A stretch of 64,000 bases of DNA from [Phialemoniopsis] sp. UDSM-2020 (GCA_018873225.1 JAEILZ010000007.1:3534001-3598000); one strand, 5' to 3'. Shown: positions 35,752 to 46,712, counted from the first letter of the stretch. Program-made: numbers and translations. Notes: generated by a model not told the origin, from the letters alone.

Positions 35752-36888
35752 ATGGCCCCATCAGCAACATCAAACGGACATGGCTCAACCCATGCGGTCG
35801 TCCCTAACAAGAAAAATGATTCAATCCTAGTAAGTTAGAAGAACGCTTCGTACGCGATGCATGATATCTGACTTGATGATAGGTTGGTATGCGCGATGGA
35901 CTGTCGGGAAAGTTCCGGCTGGTGCCAAGACAGGAAGCTACCGTCTCGGTGTTTGACTCCAACTTCCTTGTTGGTGACGGCATCTGGGTGAGTCAAGCTT
36001 GTTCATTTCAAAGATTGTTGCATTGCTAATTGCTGTCAACAGGAGGGCATTCGCTCCAAGCGAGGCAAGATCCAATTCGCAAAGGAGCACCTGAACCGGC
36101 TCTTCCAGACGGCCAGGGTCATGTACATGGACCTCGGATTGTCAAAGGGAGAGCTGCTCACACTCATTCATGACACGGTTGACGCCAACGGCATGGAAGA
36201 CGAGGAGCACGTGCACATCCGTCTCGTGGTGAGCCGCGGTGTCAAGGCGACACCCTACCAAAACCCCAGCGTCAACGTCGGCCTGCCCCTCATCGTCATC
36301 ATCCCCGAGATCAAAGCCGTCGACCCGTCAACGCGCACGCAAGGTCTGCGCCTCGGCACGACCTTTGTGCGCCGCGGCCCTCCGGACGTCAAGGACGAGC
36401 AGTGGAACCACATCTCCAAGGCGACCGACGTGCAGGCCTGCATCCACGCCAACCTCATGGGCGTCGACGAGGCGCTCATGCTCGACCAGCGCGGCTTCGT
36501 CAAGACGTGCAACTCGGTCAACTTCTTCATCGTGCGCGGGAGCGAGGTCTGGGCGCCGACAAAGGACAACCAGATGCAAGGCGTCACGCGGCAAAAGACC
36601 ATCGACATTTGCAGAACGCACGGCATCCCAGTCCGCGAGCTCGACTTCTCGCTGACCGAGGCCTACGGCGCCGACGAGGCTTTCTGCACGGGCACATTCC
36701 CCTCGCAGGTACATGTCGTCGAGATCGACGGGCGTACCATTGGTGATGGCAAGCGCGGGGCTGTCACGGAGAAGATTCAGCAGCTGTACACGGAGCTGGT
36801 CCAGTGGGATGTGGGCAGGTCGCGAGAAGAGATTATGGCTGAAGTCGAGGCGCCTAGAGACTTGACTTTCCTGGACAACTTGAAATAG
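35752..36888 (+). CDS. Class-IV PLP-dependent aminotransferase (branched-chain/D-amino acid type)
   Basis: Three exons: 35752-35829, 35883-35987, 36043-36888, giving 342 residues, the usual length for fold-type IV enzymes. The N-terminal block DSNFLVGDGIWEGIRS is typical of the BCAT/D-amino acid aminotransferase family. The PLP-binding Lys is probably Lys187 in ISKATDVQACIHANLMG; the C-terminal half has GVTRQKTID and YGADEAFCTGTFPSQ. The reaction is transfer of an amino group between an amine or amino acid and a 2-oxo acid; stereochemistry cannot be told. No targeting peptide is evident. Operator-like site upstream links it to the BVMO-transporter-cupin group. Confidence 0.87.
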
Positions 36889-37702
36889 AGAACGTGTGTA
36901 GAAACAACATCAAGTCTGTAATTTTTAGTGTTCTTGGCATTCTTTACCACGTCACGCAAATCGCGACAATCCTGCATGAGCACTGTGTCCGGCCTTATCC
37001 GCCCCAGTTCACTGCCAATCCAAGTCATTTACAATCGGAGCTTCCTCGGATCACCGAGCTCTATCTACTAGGGTGAGCTAGGTGATACTAAGCATATGGC
37101 AAGTGTCACAGGCTTGGAGGGCCGCGGAACGCTCCTTGGTGTGGTGATCTCAGGCTTCGCCATGGAATGTTCCTGTGCTGCAAATTCTCCGCTCTTGTCA
37201 CAACATGCACTCCCGTGGTGATGCGATCTATCATTTACGCCTGCCGGAAGGAGTCATCGATCCAGTATCACTCTGGCAGATACGTCAGGAGGGTTCCCAA
37301 CAAGCATTAGCTTGATTTTACCTACACGTTCAGCACGCATGTCAGAGGAGCATAGACGTTGTCAATTGAACGATTCCCAAGTGCGGAATGAAAGCTTCCG
37401 GTAAATCGTCGTGTCGGAATATTCGTACACTCCCAAGATGAACAGCTCATGGTTCCGGCACACCCCACCACGGTCTCATAAATCCCACGAATGAAGATAG
37501 AATACTTTGCCAAGACAACCCGTTTTGGGACTTTTATATTTCGACTCTCAACGCTGCTTTCGCACACTTGGCGGGTCATATAGCAAGATATACGGTCGCA
37601 ATCACACCTGTTTGGAAATATATGAAAAGAGCTACAGTTTTGCAGCCCGTGGCGGATGTACATAGTTCAGCCCCAGTCACGACTTGTGCTTAATAACATA
37701 AC
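36889..37702. other. Intergenic region upstream of pectate lyase
   Basis: No gene recognised. It includes one copy (37043-37096) of an inverted repeat whose partner lies at 40872-40921. Confidence 0.5.
37043..37096 (+). repeat. Inverted repeat, left copy
   Basis: Begins TCCTCGGATCACCGAGCTCT and ends GTGATACTAAGCATA. It matches the reverse complement of 40872-40921 over about 50 bases with a short insertion. The outer end holds a small palindrome, CTCGG-ATCA-CCGAG. Probably a remnant of a mobile element or miniature element. Confidence 0.7.
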
Positions 37703-38940
37703 ATGATGCTATTCAGATACCTCATTCTGCTCGTTTCAACGGCACTGGCGACTGACATATTTGTCTCGCCGTCGGGATCTGACAGTGGCTCGGGCACGCA
37801 GACGAGTCCCTACAAATCTATCCAGTCTGCCATTGACAAGGCCATGGCTGGCGACACCATCTATCTACGGGCTGGGACTTACTCCCCGACGACAAACATC
37901 AAGATCACCAAGAGCGGGACCTCTGGAGCTCCTATCACCCTGTCGGCGTATAACGGCGAAAACGTTGTAATCGATGGCGAGGCCCTGACTGGCACTCCCG
38001 CCCCAGTCGGGGGCTCCCTCGCGGACGCTGATCGAGGTGTCTTGCACGTAGTAGCCAACTACTGGAAATTTTACAAATTGACCTTGATCAATGGCCCGTA
38101 CGGCGTCTACGTCCGCGACTCCTCCAACAACGTGTTTGAGCAGATCACGACCCATGACAACTACGAGACCGGTTTCCATATGCAAGGCAAGCTTTCCAAC
38201 AACCAGGTCCTGTTCCTCGACTCGTACATGAACCGAGACCCTCGCAAGAATGGAGAGAGCGCCGATGGGTTTGCCTGCAAGGAGGGCTCTGGCACGGGCA
38301 ACATCCTCCGCGGGGCACGCCTTTGGAATAATGTGGATGACGGACTGGATTTATGGTAGAGTGTCTGCCACAGTCCGATGTCCTTGACCCTTTTCTAATG
38401 TCCAGTAGGGAGTTCAAGTCTCCGGTCACGATCCAGGACACCATCTCCTGGGGCAACGGCTACAACAGATGGGGCTTCTCTCCCTTCGAGGGCGACGGGA
38501 ACGGCTTTAAGCTAGGCGGCGGCGATGCAGCCGATATTGGCCCAGCCAACCACGTCGTCACCAACTGCATCGCCTTTGGCAACTCCGCCAAGGGCTTCAC
38601 GGACAACAAGCAGACGGGCAGTTTCACCGAGACGCGCAACACTGCGTGGAACAACGCTGCTGTCGGCTTCCAGATCACGACGGCCAGTGCGACGCTGAAG
38701 AACAACATTGCTGTGCTGAACCAAGGCTCGACCACTCAGTCCAAGCAAGTTAGTCTCACGGGAGCGACTTCGAGCGGCAACTCGTGGGACTCGAGTACAG
38801 TCTGGAGCAACAGCAGCTTCAAGAGCGTGGATACGAGCCTGGTGCAGAGAGCAAGGCAGTCGAATGGCAGAATCGTACCGAGTAACTTTCTGCTTCCGAC
38901 CTCTGGAGTTGCCATTGGAGCAACAACATCCTGGTCTTAG
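37703..38940 (+). CDS. Secreted pectate lyase, polysaccharide lyase family 9
   Basis: Two exons (37703-38355 and 38409-38940; a 53-base phase-2 intron) encode 394 residues. A signal peptide of about 16 residues is followed by VSPSGSDSGSGTQTSPYKSI and a right-handed parallel beta-helix with many Asn/Asp turns. The PL9 active-site region GLDLW plus GNGFKLGGG is present, and Lys252 in that block corresponds to the catalytic base of PL9 enzymes. It would cleave polygalacturonate by beta-elimination, with Ca2+, outside the cell, and suits a plant-degrading lifestyle. The segment is flanked at a distance by inverted repeats. Confidence 0.9.
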
Positions 38941-39746
38941 GATATGCTCAGCTTGCGAGAGGTCCAGTGACTGTGACTTTGTGACAATCGCTATGACCAA
39001 AGTCCCGTAACATTCGTTTCAGGCTAATGCTTTACTACTTCATGCATATACAATACAATCACATTGTCACAATAATAACGGAAAGTATTTGCAGTTATGC
39101 ATTTCACCTTGTCTATGATTGGGTTGAAAAACAAATGATCCCCCCTGGTAAATCATATTTTTACTGTACATTTAAATCGAGACTCCTTCTATGTTGCACT
39201 AGCTCCCGTATACACCTGGGCAATGAAGGGCACGTTTTGGACACAGCCCTGATGCCCTCCGGCCCCGCTCATCAGCTACTTCGTATACGTTCTATCTAAC
39301 CTCCAGGAGCTCTTCTGTTGCTGACGATGTCCAGGTATAATGTCCCTTTCGATTCGGATTCATGGGCTAATACTCTTTGAAGGACTGATGCTCTCGACAG
39401 GTCGACTTCTTCTCAGACATTGGCTCAGGAGGCACATAGCTCTGCGGCAGGATCGCAGGTTAGCTACGTTGCTCGTCAGAGCTCTGTATGCTGTGTAACA
39501 GAGCATCGAAGACTCAATATCTTTCCTGCAGAAGTGGCAATTCGAGACATGGCCCATTCGATTGCTCTACCTTTTCGAAGAGACTGTGCCGGTGCACGTT
39601 TCCGAAACTGAGCGGACACCCTCTCCGCCCACTGCTGTTTCAGTCCGCTCGACCTCTCTTAGGGCCTTGTACGTCCTAGTCTCGACTAACCCCATCACTA
39701 TACATAATTGGTGAAATACATTGATCTTCGCGGTCCTGTATACAAG
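38941..39746. other. Intergenic region
   Basis: AT-rich region between two convergent genes. No gene, RNA or repeat recognised. Confidence 0.5.
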
Positions 39747-40448
39747 TCAGTTAGCCATTCCTACGAAGGTGGTATTGGCTACAACGTACTGGAGTGTAAT
39801 CCGCTCCGACATCGACCTCTCAAACAGGATAAGGCCAACCATAATAACCGCTAGAAGCGGTACACCTAATAGCCCGCCAAGAGGATACTGTCCCTCAACA
39901 ACAGCAAGGATGAGACCACAAAATTGACCTGCTGTATAGGCAGAGGAATAGTCTTTGCCAGTGATCTGCCTGCGGAAGAAGAACCTGATGAAACCACGAC
40001 CAATAGCAAAACCATCCAGAGTCTTGACACTGGCGTTGTACCATAACGGGCTGCTAGTACCGTAGCTGACAGCCATGGCTATCAAACGCACCAACGCAGT
40101 ACCCTGGAAGAGCGGGCGTACGAACCGGTCGTCGCCACGAGGGACCTGTCTGCAGAGAGCGAAGGTGTAGATAAGGTTGAAAGCGCATAAGATCAGGTCG
40201 ACTTCGGCAGCCATGGCGGTGATCTGGTTCCCGGCCGTGAACTGGCGGTACTGGAAACGGGCAACCTCGGCGAGGGAGATAATGATGTGTCCTACAACTT
40301 GATGGTGAGAAATGCGGAGGGCTCTGGCTCGCCCGGGCTTCAGGATGTGCTTGAGGGGCTCATTGATAAGAGGTCCGAAGAGCAAGACATGGAAGGCTAG
40401 GTCTAGCTGAGGGCCATATCTCGACAAAAGCTGCTGTGCTCCGTCCAT
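39747..40448 (-). CDS. Polytopic membrane protein, unknown function
   Basis: Intronless, 233 residues from ATG 40448. Five to seven hydrophobic segments are visible, for example near residues 15-31, 48-63, 84-100, 112-128, 172-186 and 190-210. The protein is rich in Arg in loops and has no signal peptide or recognisable catalytic motif. I do not recognise the family. It might be a transporter-like or integral membrane enzyme, but this is a guess. It lies between the two inverted repeat copies together with the pectate lyase. Confidence 0.65.
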   Translation of the reverse strand: MDGAQQLLSRYGPQLDLAFHVLLFGPLINEPLKHILKPGRARALRISHHQVVGHIIISLAEVARFQYRQFTAGNQITAMAAEVDLILCAFNLIYTFALCRQVPRGDDRFVRPLFQGTALVRLIAMAVSYGTSSPLWYNASVKTLDGFAIGRGFIRFFFRRQITGKDYSSAYTAGQFCGLILAVVEGQYPLGGLLGVPLLAVIMVGLILFERSMSERITLQYVVANTTFVGMAN

Positions 40449-41015
40449 GGTGTAACAAAGCTTGCCCTGAAAGTGCTATGCACGATAGTGGTGGAAGTTG
40501 CTGGGAGGATCAAGAGATGGGGTTGAGCAGCGTGGGTAGAAGATAAATGAGGGGATGACCTTCAACACAGATGGGGCGTGCTCCGTTCCTGGATCCCCTT
40601 GGGGGCGCTAGGATCCAGACACGAAGGATGGACCAAAATCCATTCCTTCCCTAGGGTGTGCCAGTGCCAGATAAACACATTTCTCCGGCCCTAGGTTGGC
40701 GGTTGGTGTTTAGCGAGAGAATGCTTGGTTGATTAGCGCTGACATCAGATACTCCATATTATGCTTCTCCATCATACGAGCGATGGGCATATCATCGCTT
40801 ACTTAAGTACTTTAGGTGATCAAAACCGCTACGGTGGGGTACCCTTACGGGATCTCTTAAGGTGAGGCCGTTATGCTTAGTATCACCTAGCTCACACCCT
40901 AGAGCTCGGTGATCCGAGGAAAATGACATGTAGTGGCTCGAACAGGACACATCATTACTGGTGATGTTATTCATCCACGATGTAAAATTTTGTATTATAA
41001 CTGTCCAAGCAGCGC
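40449..41015. other. Intergenic region with inverted repeat copy
   Basis: Contains the right copy of the inverted repeat and the palindromic stretch TACTTAAGTA (40799-40808). No gene recognised. Confidence 0.45.
40872..40921 (-). repeat. Inverted repeat, right copy
   Basis: TATGCTTAGTATCACCTAGC at the inner end and TCGGTGATCCGAGGA at the outer end. Reverse complement of 37043-37096, so the two face each other about 3.8 kb apart and enclose the pectate lyase and the 233-residue membrane protein. Confidence 0.7.
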
Positions 41016-42311
41016 TCAAGGATACACCGCCTTGAGGAAGTCCATCACTTTCACAAGCGCAGCTTTTATGCCGCGATGCTCTGCCTGAGGAATGTGTTTA
41101 TTGTGTTGTAAGTCAACGGATGGGAGTACTCCTGTCTCGGTGTCAGCCCTGCCACACTGTCATCTCATCTGCTGAAGGATCTTACCAAGTTCAAGCCGTG
41201 ACCGGCCCCAGGAACGGTGAAAGCCTCGAATTTGGAGGCCTTGGGAAACATCGGCTTGGACTCATCCAGGATCGAAGCCAGGCCAGGTTTGCCAGTGGCA
41301 TAACAGTCACCGCCACAGAAAGGGACATCACGCTCTAGGTACCGGAATTAGTCTTTGGTCCGAACAGCACGTCATGGCAAGATGCAACTCACCTCCAGTG
41401 ATGACCAACACTGGACCAGTAAAGGGGCTCACCACAGCCGTGCTCCCACCGACGGTCAGGAGCTCGCCGACCGTCACCGGCTGCGAGGTCTGCGCCGCAA
41501 GCTGCAGGATGGCAGGGTCAAACGCGCCCGGCGCGAAGAAGTTGGTCTGCGCCGACGATACGTCGCCGCCCGCGAGGTAGCCAGCAGGGTACTCCGCGAG
41601 AGCGGGTATCGTGTTGGCGACGACAAAGTTAGCGCCGTAGCCAAAGAATGGCAGGAACCGCGGATCCTGTGTAAAGCCCGTGAGGATCAGGCCGTCGGAC
41701 AGCTCCGGGTTCGTCACGGCGAGGCTGTACGACTGGATCGAGCCAAACGAGTGCCCTACGTGCACGACCTTGGAGAAGGCGCAGCCGACGCCTGGGATCT
41801 GGCCGTACCTCAACATGACAGTCAGCGCCTTGAGGGCGGCGATTTCGAGCGTGGATTGGATCTCGTTGACGGGATCGCCGTGCTGCGACATGCCGATGCC
41901 GAGGCGGTCCCAGGCCAGCGTCGAGTAGCGGTACTCGTCGACGGCGACGGCGACGTAGCTGTAGTTGTAGTTGTTGGCGGTCACGTCCCAGTAGGTGCGG
42001 TCGAAGGCGATGCCGTGCGTCAGCAGCTGCACGGTGCCAGAGGGGCCCGAGTCGGGCTCGCAGTAGGTCGTCTGCAGCTTGTATGTGCCCGACACGGTCT
42101 TGTAGCCCGTGAGGGTCTCGTTGGTGAAGTTGTGGCCCTGCCGGAAGTTGTCAAGCACAAAGTTAGTGGCCTCGATGTTGGTAGCCGGCGGAGCGACATC
42201 GAAGACGCCGTTGCGGGCCGAGATGGTGACGGGCACGGAGATGTCGAAGCACTTGCGTGCTGCCGCCGCTGACGCGAGGCACAGCGTGAGCAGTGAGCTG
42301 ATGGCAACCAT
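41016..42311 (-). CDS. Secreted alpha/beta hydrolase
   Basis: Three exons: 42311-41393, 41334-41186, 41084-41016, giving 378 residues. An N-terminal signal peptide (hydrophobic to about residue 18) suggests secretion. The nucleophile elbow is GHSFG with Ser188; a GAGHG block gives the probable catalytic His352; an acid in ITGERDVP lies between them as expected for the triad. Several N-glycosylation sequons occur in the first half. Substrate unknown: esterase, lipase and epoxide hydrolase-like activities all occur in this superfamily. A TATATAA element at 42413-42419, about 100 bases upstream of the ATG, supports the start. Confidence 0.85.
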
Positions 42312-43269
42312 TGTGCGTGTGTGTGCTCAACCGGGAGGCTTAAGACAACAGCTACATGTAGGAGCTCTGACAACCTCCACCCCAACGGCCGAGCTGCGTC
42401 ACCGCCGCACCCTTATATAGGCTTCGACCTGACCGTCAATCGATGATGCGGGACGGCCGGTATTTGGAAAAGAAGCAGGCAATAGCTCCAGGATAGCGTT
42501 GCATGCGGCAGAGGTCCCCTCATTTGCCGAGATTGCTCATTGGCCGCCTAGTGGACGCTGACAGCACCGGGCGCCGTAAAGGCACCGAATAAGCAAACTG
42601 ACGTGCATCTGCAGGAACAACTGTCATCGTTCAGACCCAGTATTGCGGAGCTCGTGGGGTTGTCGTGCGGCGCATTTTCAGCTTAATCTGGGCTTTGGGG
42701 CTACATTGCTTTTTGCTATCCCAGACAGGCAGATGAGGGTGTCCACCCATGATGCTCATCCTATCGCCCGCGGGATGGATCAAGGTGCGCAAGCGCTGAA
42801 CTAAGCAACATGCAGAGCGGTCTGACAAGCCGATTGCGTGATGACTGAGGGGCTTTGGAAGCTCGGGAAGGTCGTCAGAATGCTATTTGGAATTGACGTT
42901 TTGCCCCGTGGGGAAGCCGGTGCTGTTTTACAAATACTTGAGGCCAATTGGGAAGGATTCAGGCTAGTTGTTGAGCTTGTCAGCGAGATAGGGCTGCTCG
43001 GCAACCTGCTTGGTGACTTCATTGAGTTGGGATCGGCAGACCGGTCTTGCTCGGGAGCCCACCTCCGCCGATTAGCTCCGGAGATAGGCTCTGCCGAACT
43101 AGTCTTCACCGCTTGATGCAAAGTTGACGTGCTTGGGTTGCTAATGACACTTGTATTGTACGATGCTGTAACTAGTGCCGGTCTCCCGGTATGAAAAAGT
43201 CTAATGCCCCCTTGCCGATGTTGTACAATCTATCTGCCATGACCCATTCCCATATATGAAGCCTCCGCT
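42312..43269. other. Intergenic region
   Basis: Promoter of the alpha/beta hydrolase (TATATAA at 42413-42419 on the minus strand) and the 3' flank of the PhiA-like gene. Short open frames near 42.8-43.1 kb have no support. Confidence 0.45.
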
Positions 43270-43926
43270 TTACTCGCGGGTCGAGGTGTAGACGCACCCG
43301 TTGGGCTTGAGGTCCGCCTGAGCCCGGGCCGTGAGGCCGAGGCAGCCCTCGCCCTGGCCCGCACCCGCGTCGCCCGCGTACAGCTGCCAACCGCCATCGC
43401 CGTTGTCGGCGCCGGGGCACGCGAGGAGGGGCTTGCGGTTGAAGAGGAGGTCGCCGGTCTTGTTGATCTGCCATCCGGTGCGGAAGGCGCCGCTCGGCGG
43501 CTGCTGCGCGCCCGACGTGTATCCGACCTTGTATCCCTCTGTTCACGCGTGTGTCAATGACAGTCAGATCTCCATCAGGGTCACTCCCGCGTTCAACTTA
43601 CGGTTTTTGTCGACATAGACTTGTTGCTCTCCGGTGCCGTACAGCCACAGGTTGCCGTCCCTGATCTGGAAGGTGGCTCCGTAAGCACCGAGGCCGTTCT
43701 CGCACTTGGCGTTGGCGTTCTGATCCTTAAGCGCGACGAAGAGGCCGCTGTGGGAGGCGCCGAAGGGCTTCAGGTGGAGCTCGGTCGTTCCCGGTCGCAG
43801 CGCCTCGACGCGGAAGGTCTGGCCGTCTTGCGGGGCGGCGCCCCCGGCTCCCCTAGCGACGGCGGCGGTGGCCGAGCTGGCCAGGCCGAGGGAGAGGACG
43901 GCTGCGGTGAGGGTGTTGAAGTGCAT
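43270..43926 (-). CDS. PhiA-like secreted cell wall protein
   Basis: Two exons (43926-43602 and 43538-43270; a 63-base phase-1 intron) encode 197 residues. A signal peptide of about 21 residues is followed by a beta-rich domain with the blocks FRVEALRPGT, ATFQIRDGNLWLYGTGEQQVYVD and LLACPGADNGDGGWQLYAG, which match the family of the Aspergillus cell wall protein PhiA, required for phialide and conidium development. Cys residues near the C terminus (LACPG, EGCLG, NGCVY) probably form disulfides. A cell wall or extracellular location is expected. A TATA element and tandem 9-base repeats lie upstream. Confidence 0.82.
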
Positions 43927-44614
43927 GTTGGGCAGATTGGATTTTGTTTGCAGAAGTATTGTGCGATGAAGTTCTTTGTAATATTGTGTTGTTGTTGCTG
44001 TTGTTGTGATGTCTAGATTCAAGATTCAGTGTATCGATCAAGACCTTTTCAGCTGTTATATAACCATTGACAGCTTTGACAGCTTTGGCAGCTTGGTAAC
44101 GTTGTATGCATCACCGCTTCGTAGACGCCAGGAAATCCCCTTTGACATCATTCCTGCCCAGGAAGACACAGCCTGAAGGAGCAATACGAAGTGGGCCGTC
44201 TTGGCGACGGCCCTGCAGACCAGGTTGGCTGGGACCGATTGGGCGTGTGTTCCTTCTCGTGTTTTGCGGGGACAAGCCGATCATCCTGATCTCGGTAGCT
44301 CGGCGAAGCTTCTTGTCACCAAATTAGATGCAAGATCAGCGGGCAACAAACCTTGGCTCCTGTCAGTGGTCCGTTTTGAGCACAAGATTCGAGAGACCCT
44401 ACGTGTCCGAGGCTCAGCTGGCAGTGCACGACGACAATCATTTGAGCTTTGAATTCCATTTTGGCTATGTTGCTATTTAAAATTTGTCGCCATAAGACAG
44501 TTTCCATCGAAGGCATAAAGTTTGGCGTTAATTGCCATAATTCATAATCTTCAGAGCCCCGCGTATTCTGACACGAAATACGAGTGCTGACAGCCCGAAA
44601 TGATCCTTGCCCCC
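43927..44614. other. Intergenic region
   Basis: Leader and promoter of the PhiA-like gene, with a GTT-rich (CAA on the coding strand) tract at about 43985-44010, then AT-rich spacer to the next gene. No further gene seen. Confidence 0.45.
44056..44093 (-). promoter_or_regulatory. TATA box and tandem 9-bp repeats upstream of PhiA-like gene
   Basis: TTATATAA (44056-44063), 130 bases upstream of the ATG at 43926, is followed immediately by three tandem copies of a 9-mer: TTGACAGCT, TTGACAGCT, TTGGCAGCT (44067-44093). On the coding strand these are AGCTGTCAA-type repeats adjacent to the core promoter, suggesting a multimeric binding site. Confidence 0.5.
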
Positions 44615-45346
44615 TTACTTCGAAATCGGTACCGGCTTCCTCTTCTGCGACGGCAACTCAAGTCTCGTCAGCGGCGATTCCGCCATCATCATTGGCTGCG
44701 GCGAACTCGTCAGGTTTCTTGCGATGAGCGGCTCGGGTGATAGGCCGTCACGTATGTACCCGGGGCTATCCTCGGCGTACGGCGATGCGAGAGGATCAAC
44801 ACCGTACCGTAGCGGTCGCTCGAATGAATGTACAGAGTCTCGCAGCGAGTCCCGGATCGGAGTTATGGGTCTTGGTCGCGATATGCTCGATTTCTGTACA
44901 TGAAGCTGGAACGCTTTCTTCCCGAGCGCCGCCCTCTTCATCATGAGCCGCTTCTCAGCCGACAGGTCCGACTCCTCGATACCATAGTCTGCCAGCTCGA
45001 ACGGATCTATTTCGCGTCTGTCGCGGGCCATGCGGCGGAAATGAAGCCACAGGAGCATGACTATCGTTGTCACTGCCACCGAGCCGCTTAGAATTGTTAG
45101 CTTGGGCATAAGAGAGGGGGGGCACAAAGAAGAAGTCGCTTACGCCAGGCTGGTGCAGACTGCCACAGTCACGTTTGAAGTGCCCACCGGCTTCTCACAG
45201 AGGTTCACGTCCTCATGGTCGGGATCCGGGTCGCAGGTGGCGCTGCTGGCTCGTCGAGAGAGCCACTGAAAGGCCGCGGCGATGGCCTGGCGTGCAAGAG
45301 GTCGGACGGCGTCGGCCGGCCTAGCGGACCCCACTGAGCCGTCCAT
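44615..45346 (-). CDS. Single-pass membrane protein, unknown function
   Basis: Two exons (45346-45144 and 45086-44615; a 57-base intron with a GCTAAC branch site) encode 224 residues from the first in-frame ATG. A hydrophobic segment straddles the splice junction (about residues 54-82, TVAVCTSLAGSVAVTTIVMLLWLHF) and is followed by basic residues, suggesting the C-terminal part is cytosolic. That part holds LADYGIEESDLSAEK and a Ser/Pro/Arg-rich tail with possible phosphorylation sites. No enzymatic domain recognised. Confidence 0.7.
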
Positions 45347-46136
45347 CCTGTCGTTGCAATTGAAGAAGCTCTCGTGCACTGGCTGGTGCGTTCGTGATGA
45401 TGATTTTTGGAGTTCAAGTTCAGCTGCCAGGCAAGGCGAGGAAGAAAGAAGAGTAAAAGAGACCCAGCTGGCTTTGGCTCCATCAAAAGTGACGGGGCAA
45501 CTGCGTTGTAAGGGAGGCATCGGGCTGCCAACATTCCAGCGGCTGGTGGCGGCATGCCAACGACACTGCGCGATTGGCATGTGTTTTGCAATGGCGAGTC
45601 CTCTTTGGCCTAGCCTCACGGGTGAGCTGCGGGCGCTAAGCCTTAGTCTTGGAGCAATCTGGAGATCCAGCGACTATTCTTAGCCTCAATGTCGCAGCAT
45701 TCTTGGGGCTTCCTGCACCGCGCGTCACGTCTCGCTTAGAGACTGGAGTTCACACGTGCATAAACTACTGTCATCAAGTTCGAGGACAGCGCTGTTTGGT
45801 ACATCATTTCGAACCATAGGTATCGAGTGTCTGTATCCTGCTCATCGTCCTGCACCATGAGTAACCGTAGATCTGAATGTGTGGGGGCCCGACTTAGATC
45901 CACCCATATCATCATGGTGTGTGGCATGCATCACTTCTTTGTTCGCCAGTCACATGACATTCATAGGTGGCCGCAACAAAGATCAGATGAAGACAAAGAG
46001 GTGAATCAAGCGAGTGCAGTGAGCTCATGGCTTTGACCTTTGACTTGGTATTTCAAACGAGCCTTCGAACAAATCCGCCCAGAAACTCCTTGCCTCAATC
46101 AACGACACGGCTTTCACTTATTGGACAAACGTGAGC
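45347..46136. other. Intergenic region
   Basis: Divergent spacer between the single-pass membrane protein and the first RING gene. No gene recognised. Confidence 0.45.
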
Positions 46137-46712
46137 ATGCCACACGACGACTTCGAAGCCCAGCTCCGCAGCGAGTTTGCGGAGCAAGAACAGCAAAAGG
46201 AGCAGCTTTTCGGCTCCAGCCGCTACACCGCCAAGACCTGGGAACAGCATAAGGCAGAGGAACGTAACAGGCCTCGCCCAGATCCTGCTTTCCTCGAGGC
46301 TAAACGGGAGGAGTATCGAGATCTCTGGTTGAAGAGTGTCAGAAAGATATCTGTTGAGACCCTGGAAGAACGCCTCAAAAGTCCCGCAGATAAGGAGGCA
46401 GACGACCTATCACGGCAGAGTGAACTGCTTGAGACGCTTGCCAGTGTCAACTCCCGGGCCTTGTTTGCTTGTATGCTCTGCAAGAAGTCACTTCGTTCGG
46501 AGCCTGACCAGCGTGGTAACGGCGAGAACCCGCTTCAACTCCGCTGCGGTGATATTGTGGGCGCGAGTTGCATTATTAACTGGATTGTCACCTTTCGCCA
46601 GCATGCAACGTGCCCAGGATGCCGCGCGCCTATTTTCACTGAAGAAGAGGGTAAAACGTTGAGCGGAGATTGTCGCGAGGCTTTGGAGAATATCTTCCCG
46701 CCCACCGACTAG
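46137..46712 (+). CDS. RING-type zinc finger protein with an atypical ligand
   Basis: Intronless, 191 residues from ATG 46137. The N-terminal 110 residues are charged and probably helical. The C-terminal RING-like domain (about 112-170) reads CMLCKKSL, LRCGDIVGASCIINW, TCPGCRAPIF. The usual zinc-binding His of the C-G-H triplet is replaced by Asp. RING proteins usually act as E3 ubiquitin ligases. This is the first of three same-strand RING genes; unlike the next two it lacks the MGCGMS N terminus. Confidence 0.8.
   Translation: MPHDDFEAQLRSEFAEQEQQKEQLFGSSRYTAKTWEQHKAEERNRPRPDPAFLEAKREEYRDLWLKSVRKISVETLEERLKSPADKEADDLSRQSELLETLASVNSRALFACMLCKKSLRSEPDQRGNGENPLQLRCGDIVGASCIINWIVTFRQHATCPGCRAPIFTEEEGKTLSGDCREALENIFPPTD

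Noticed and set aside
40905..40918. CTCGG-N4-CCGAG inside the inverted repeats as an operator copy
   Set aside because: The spacer is four rather than six bases and the sequence belongs to a repeat, so it is not counted with the cluster operators.
41355..42272. Long plus-strand open frame (305 codons)
   Set aside because: It is exactly antisense to the alpha/beta hydrolase, is rich in Arg/Val/Gly from GC-rich codons, and has no recognisable domain.
42838..43116. Plus-strand open frame of about 92 codons
   Set aside because: No good start context, no homology recognised, and no splice continuation; may be chance.
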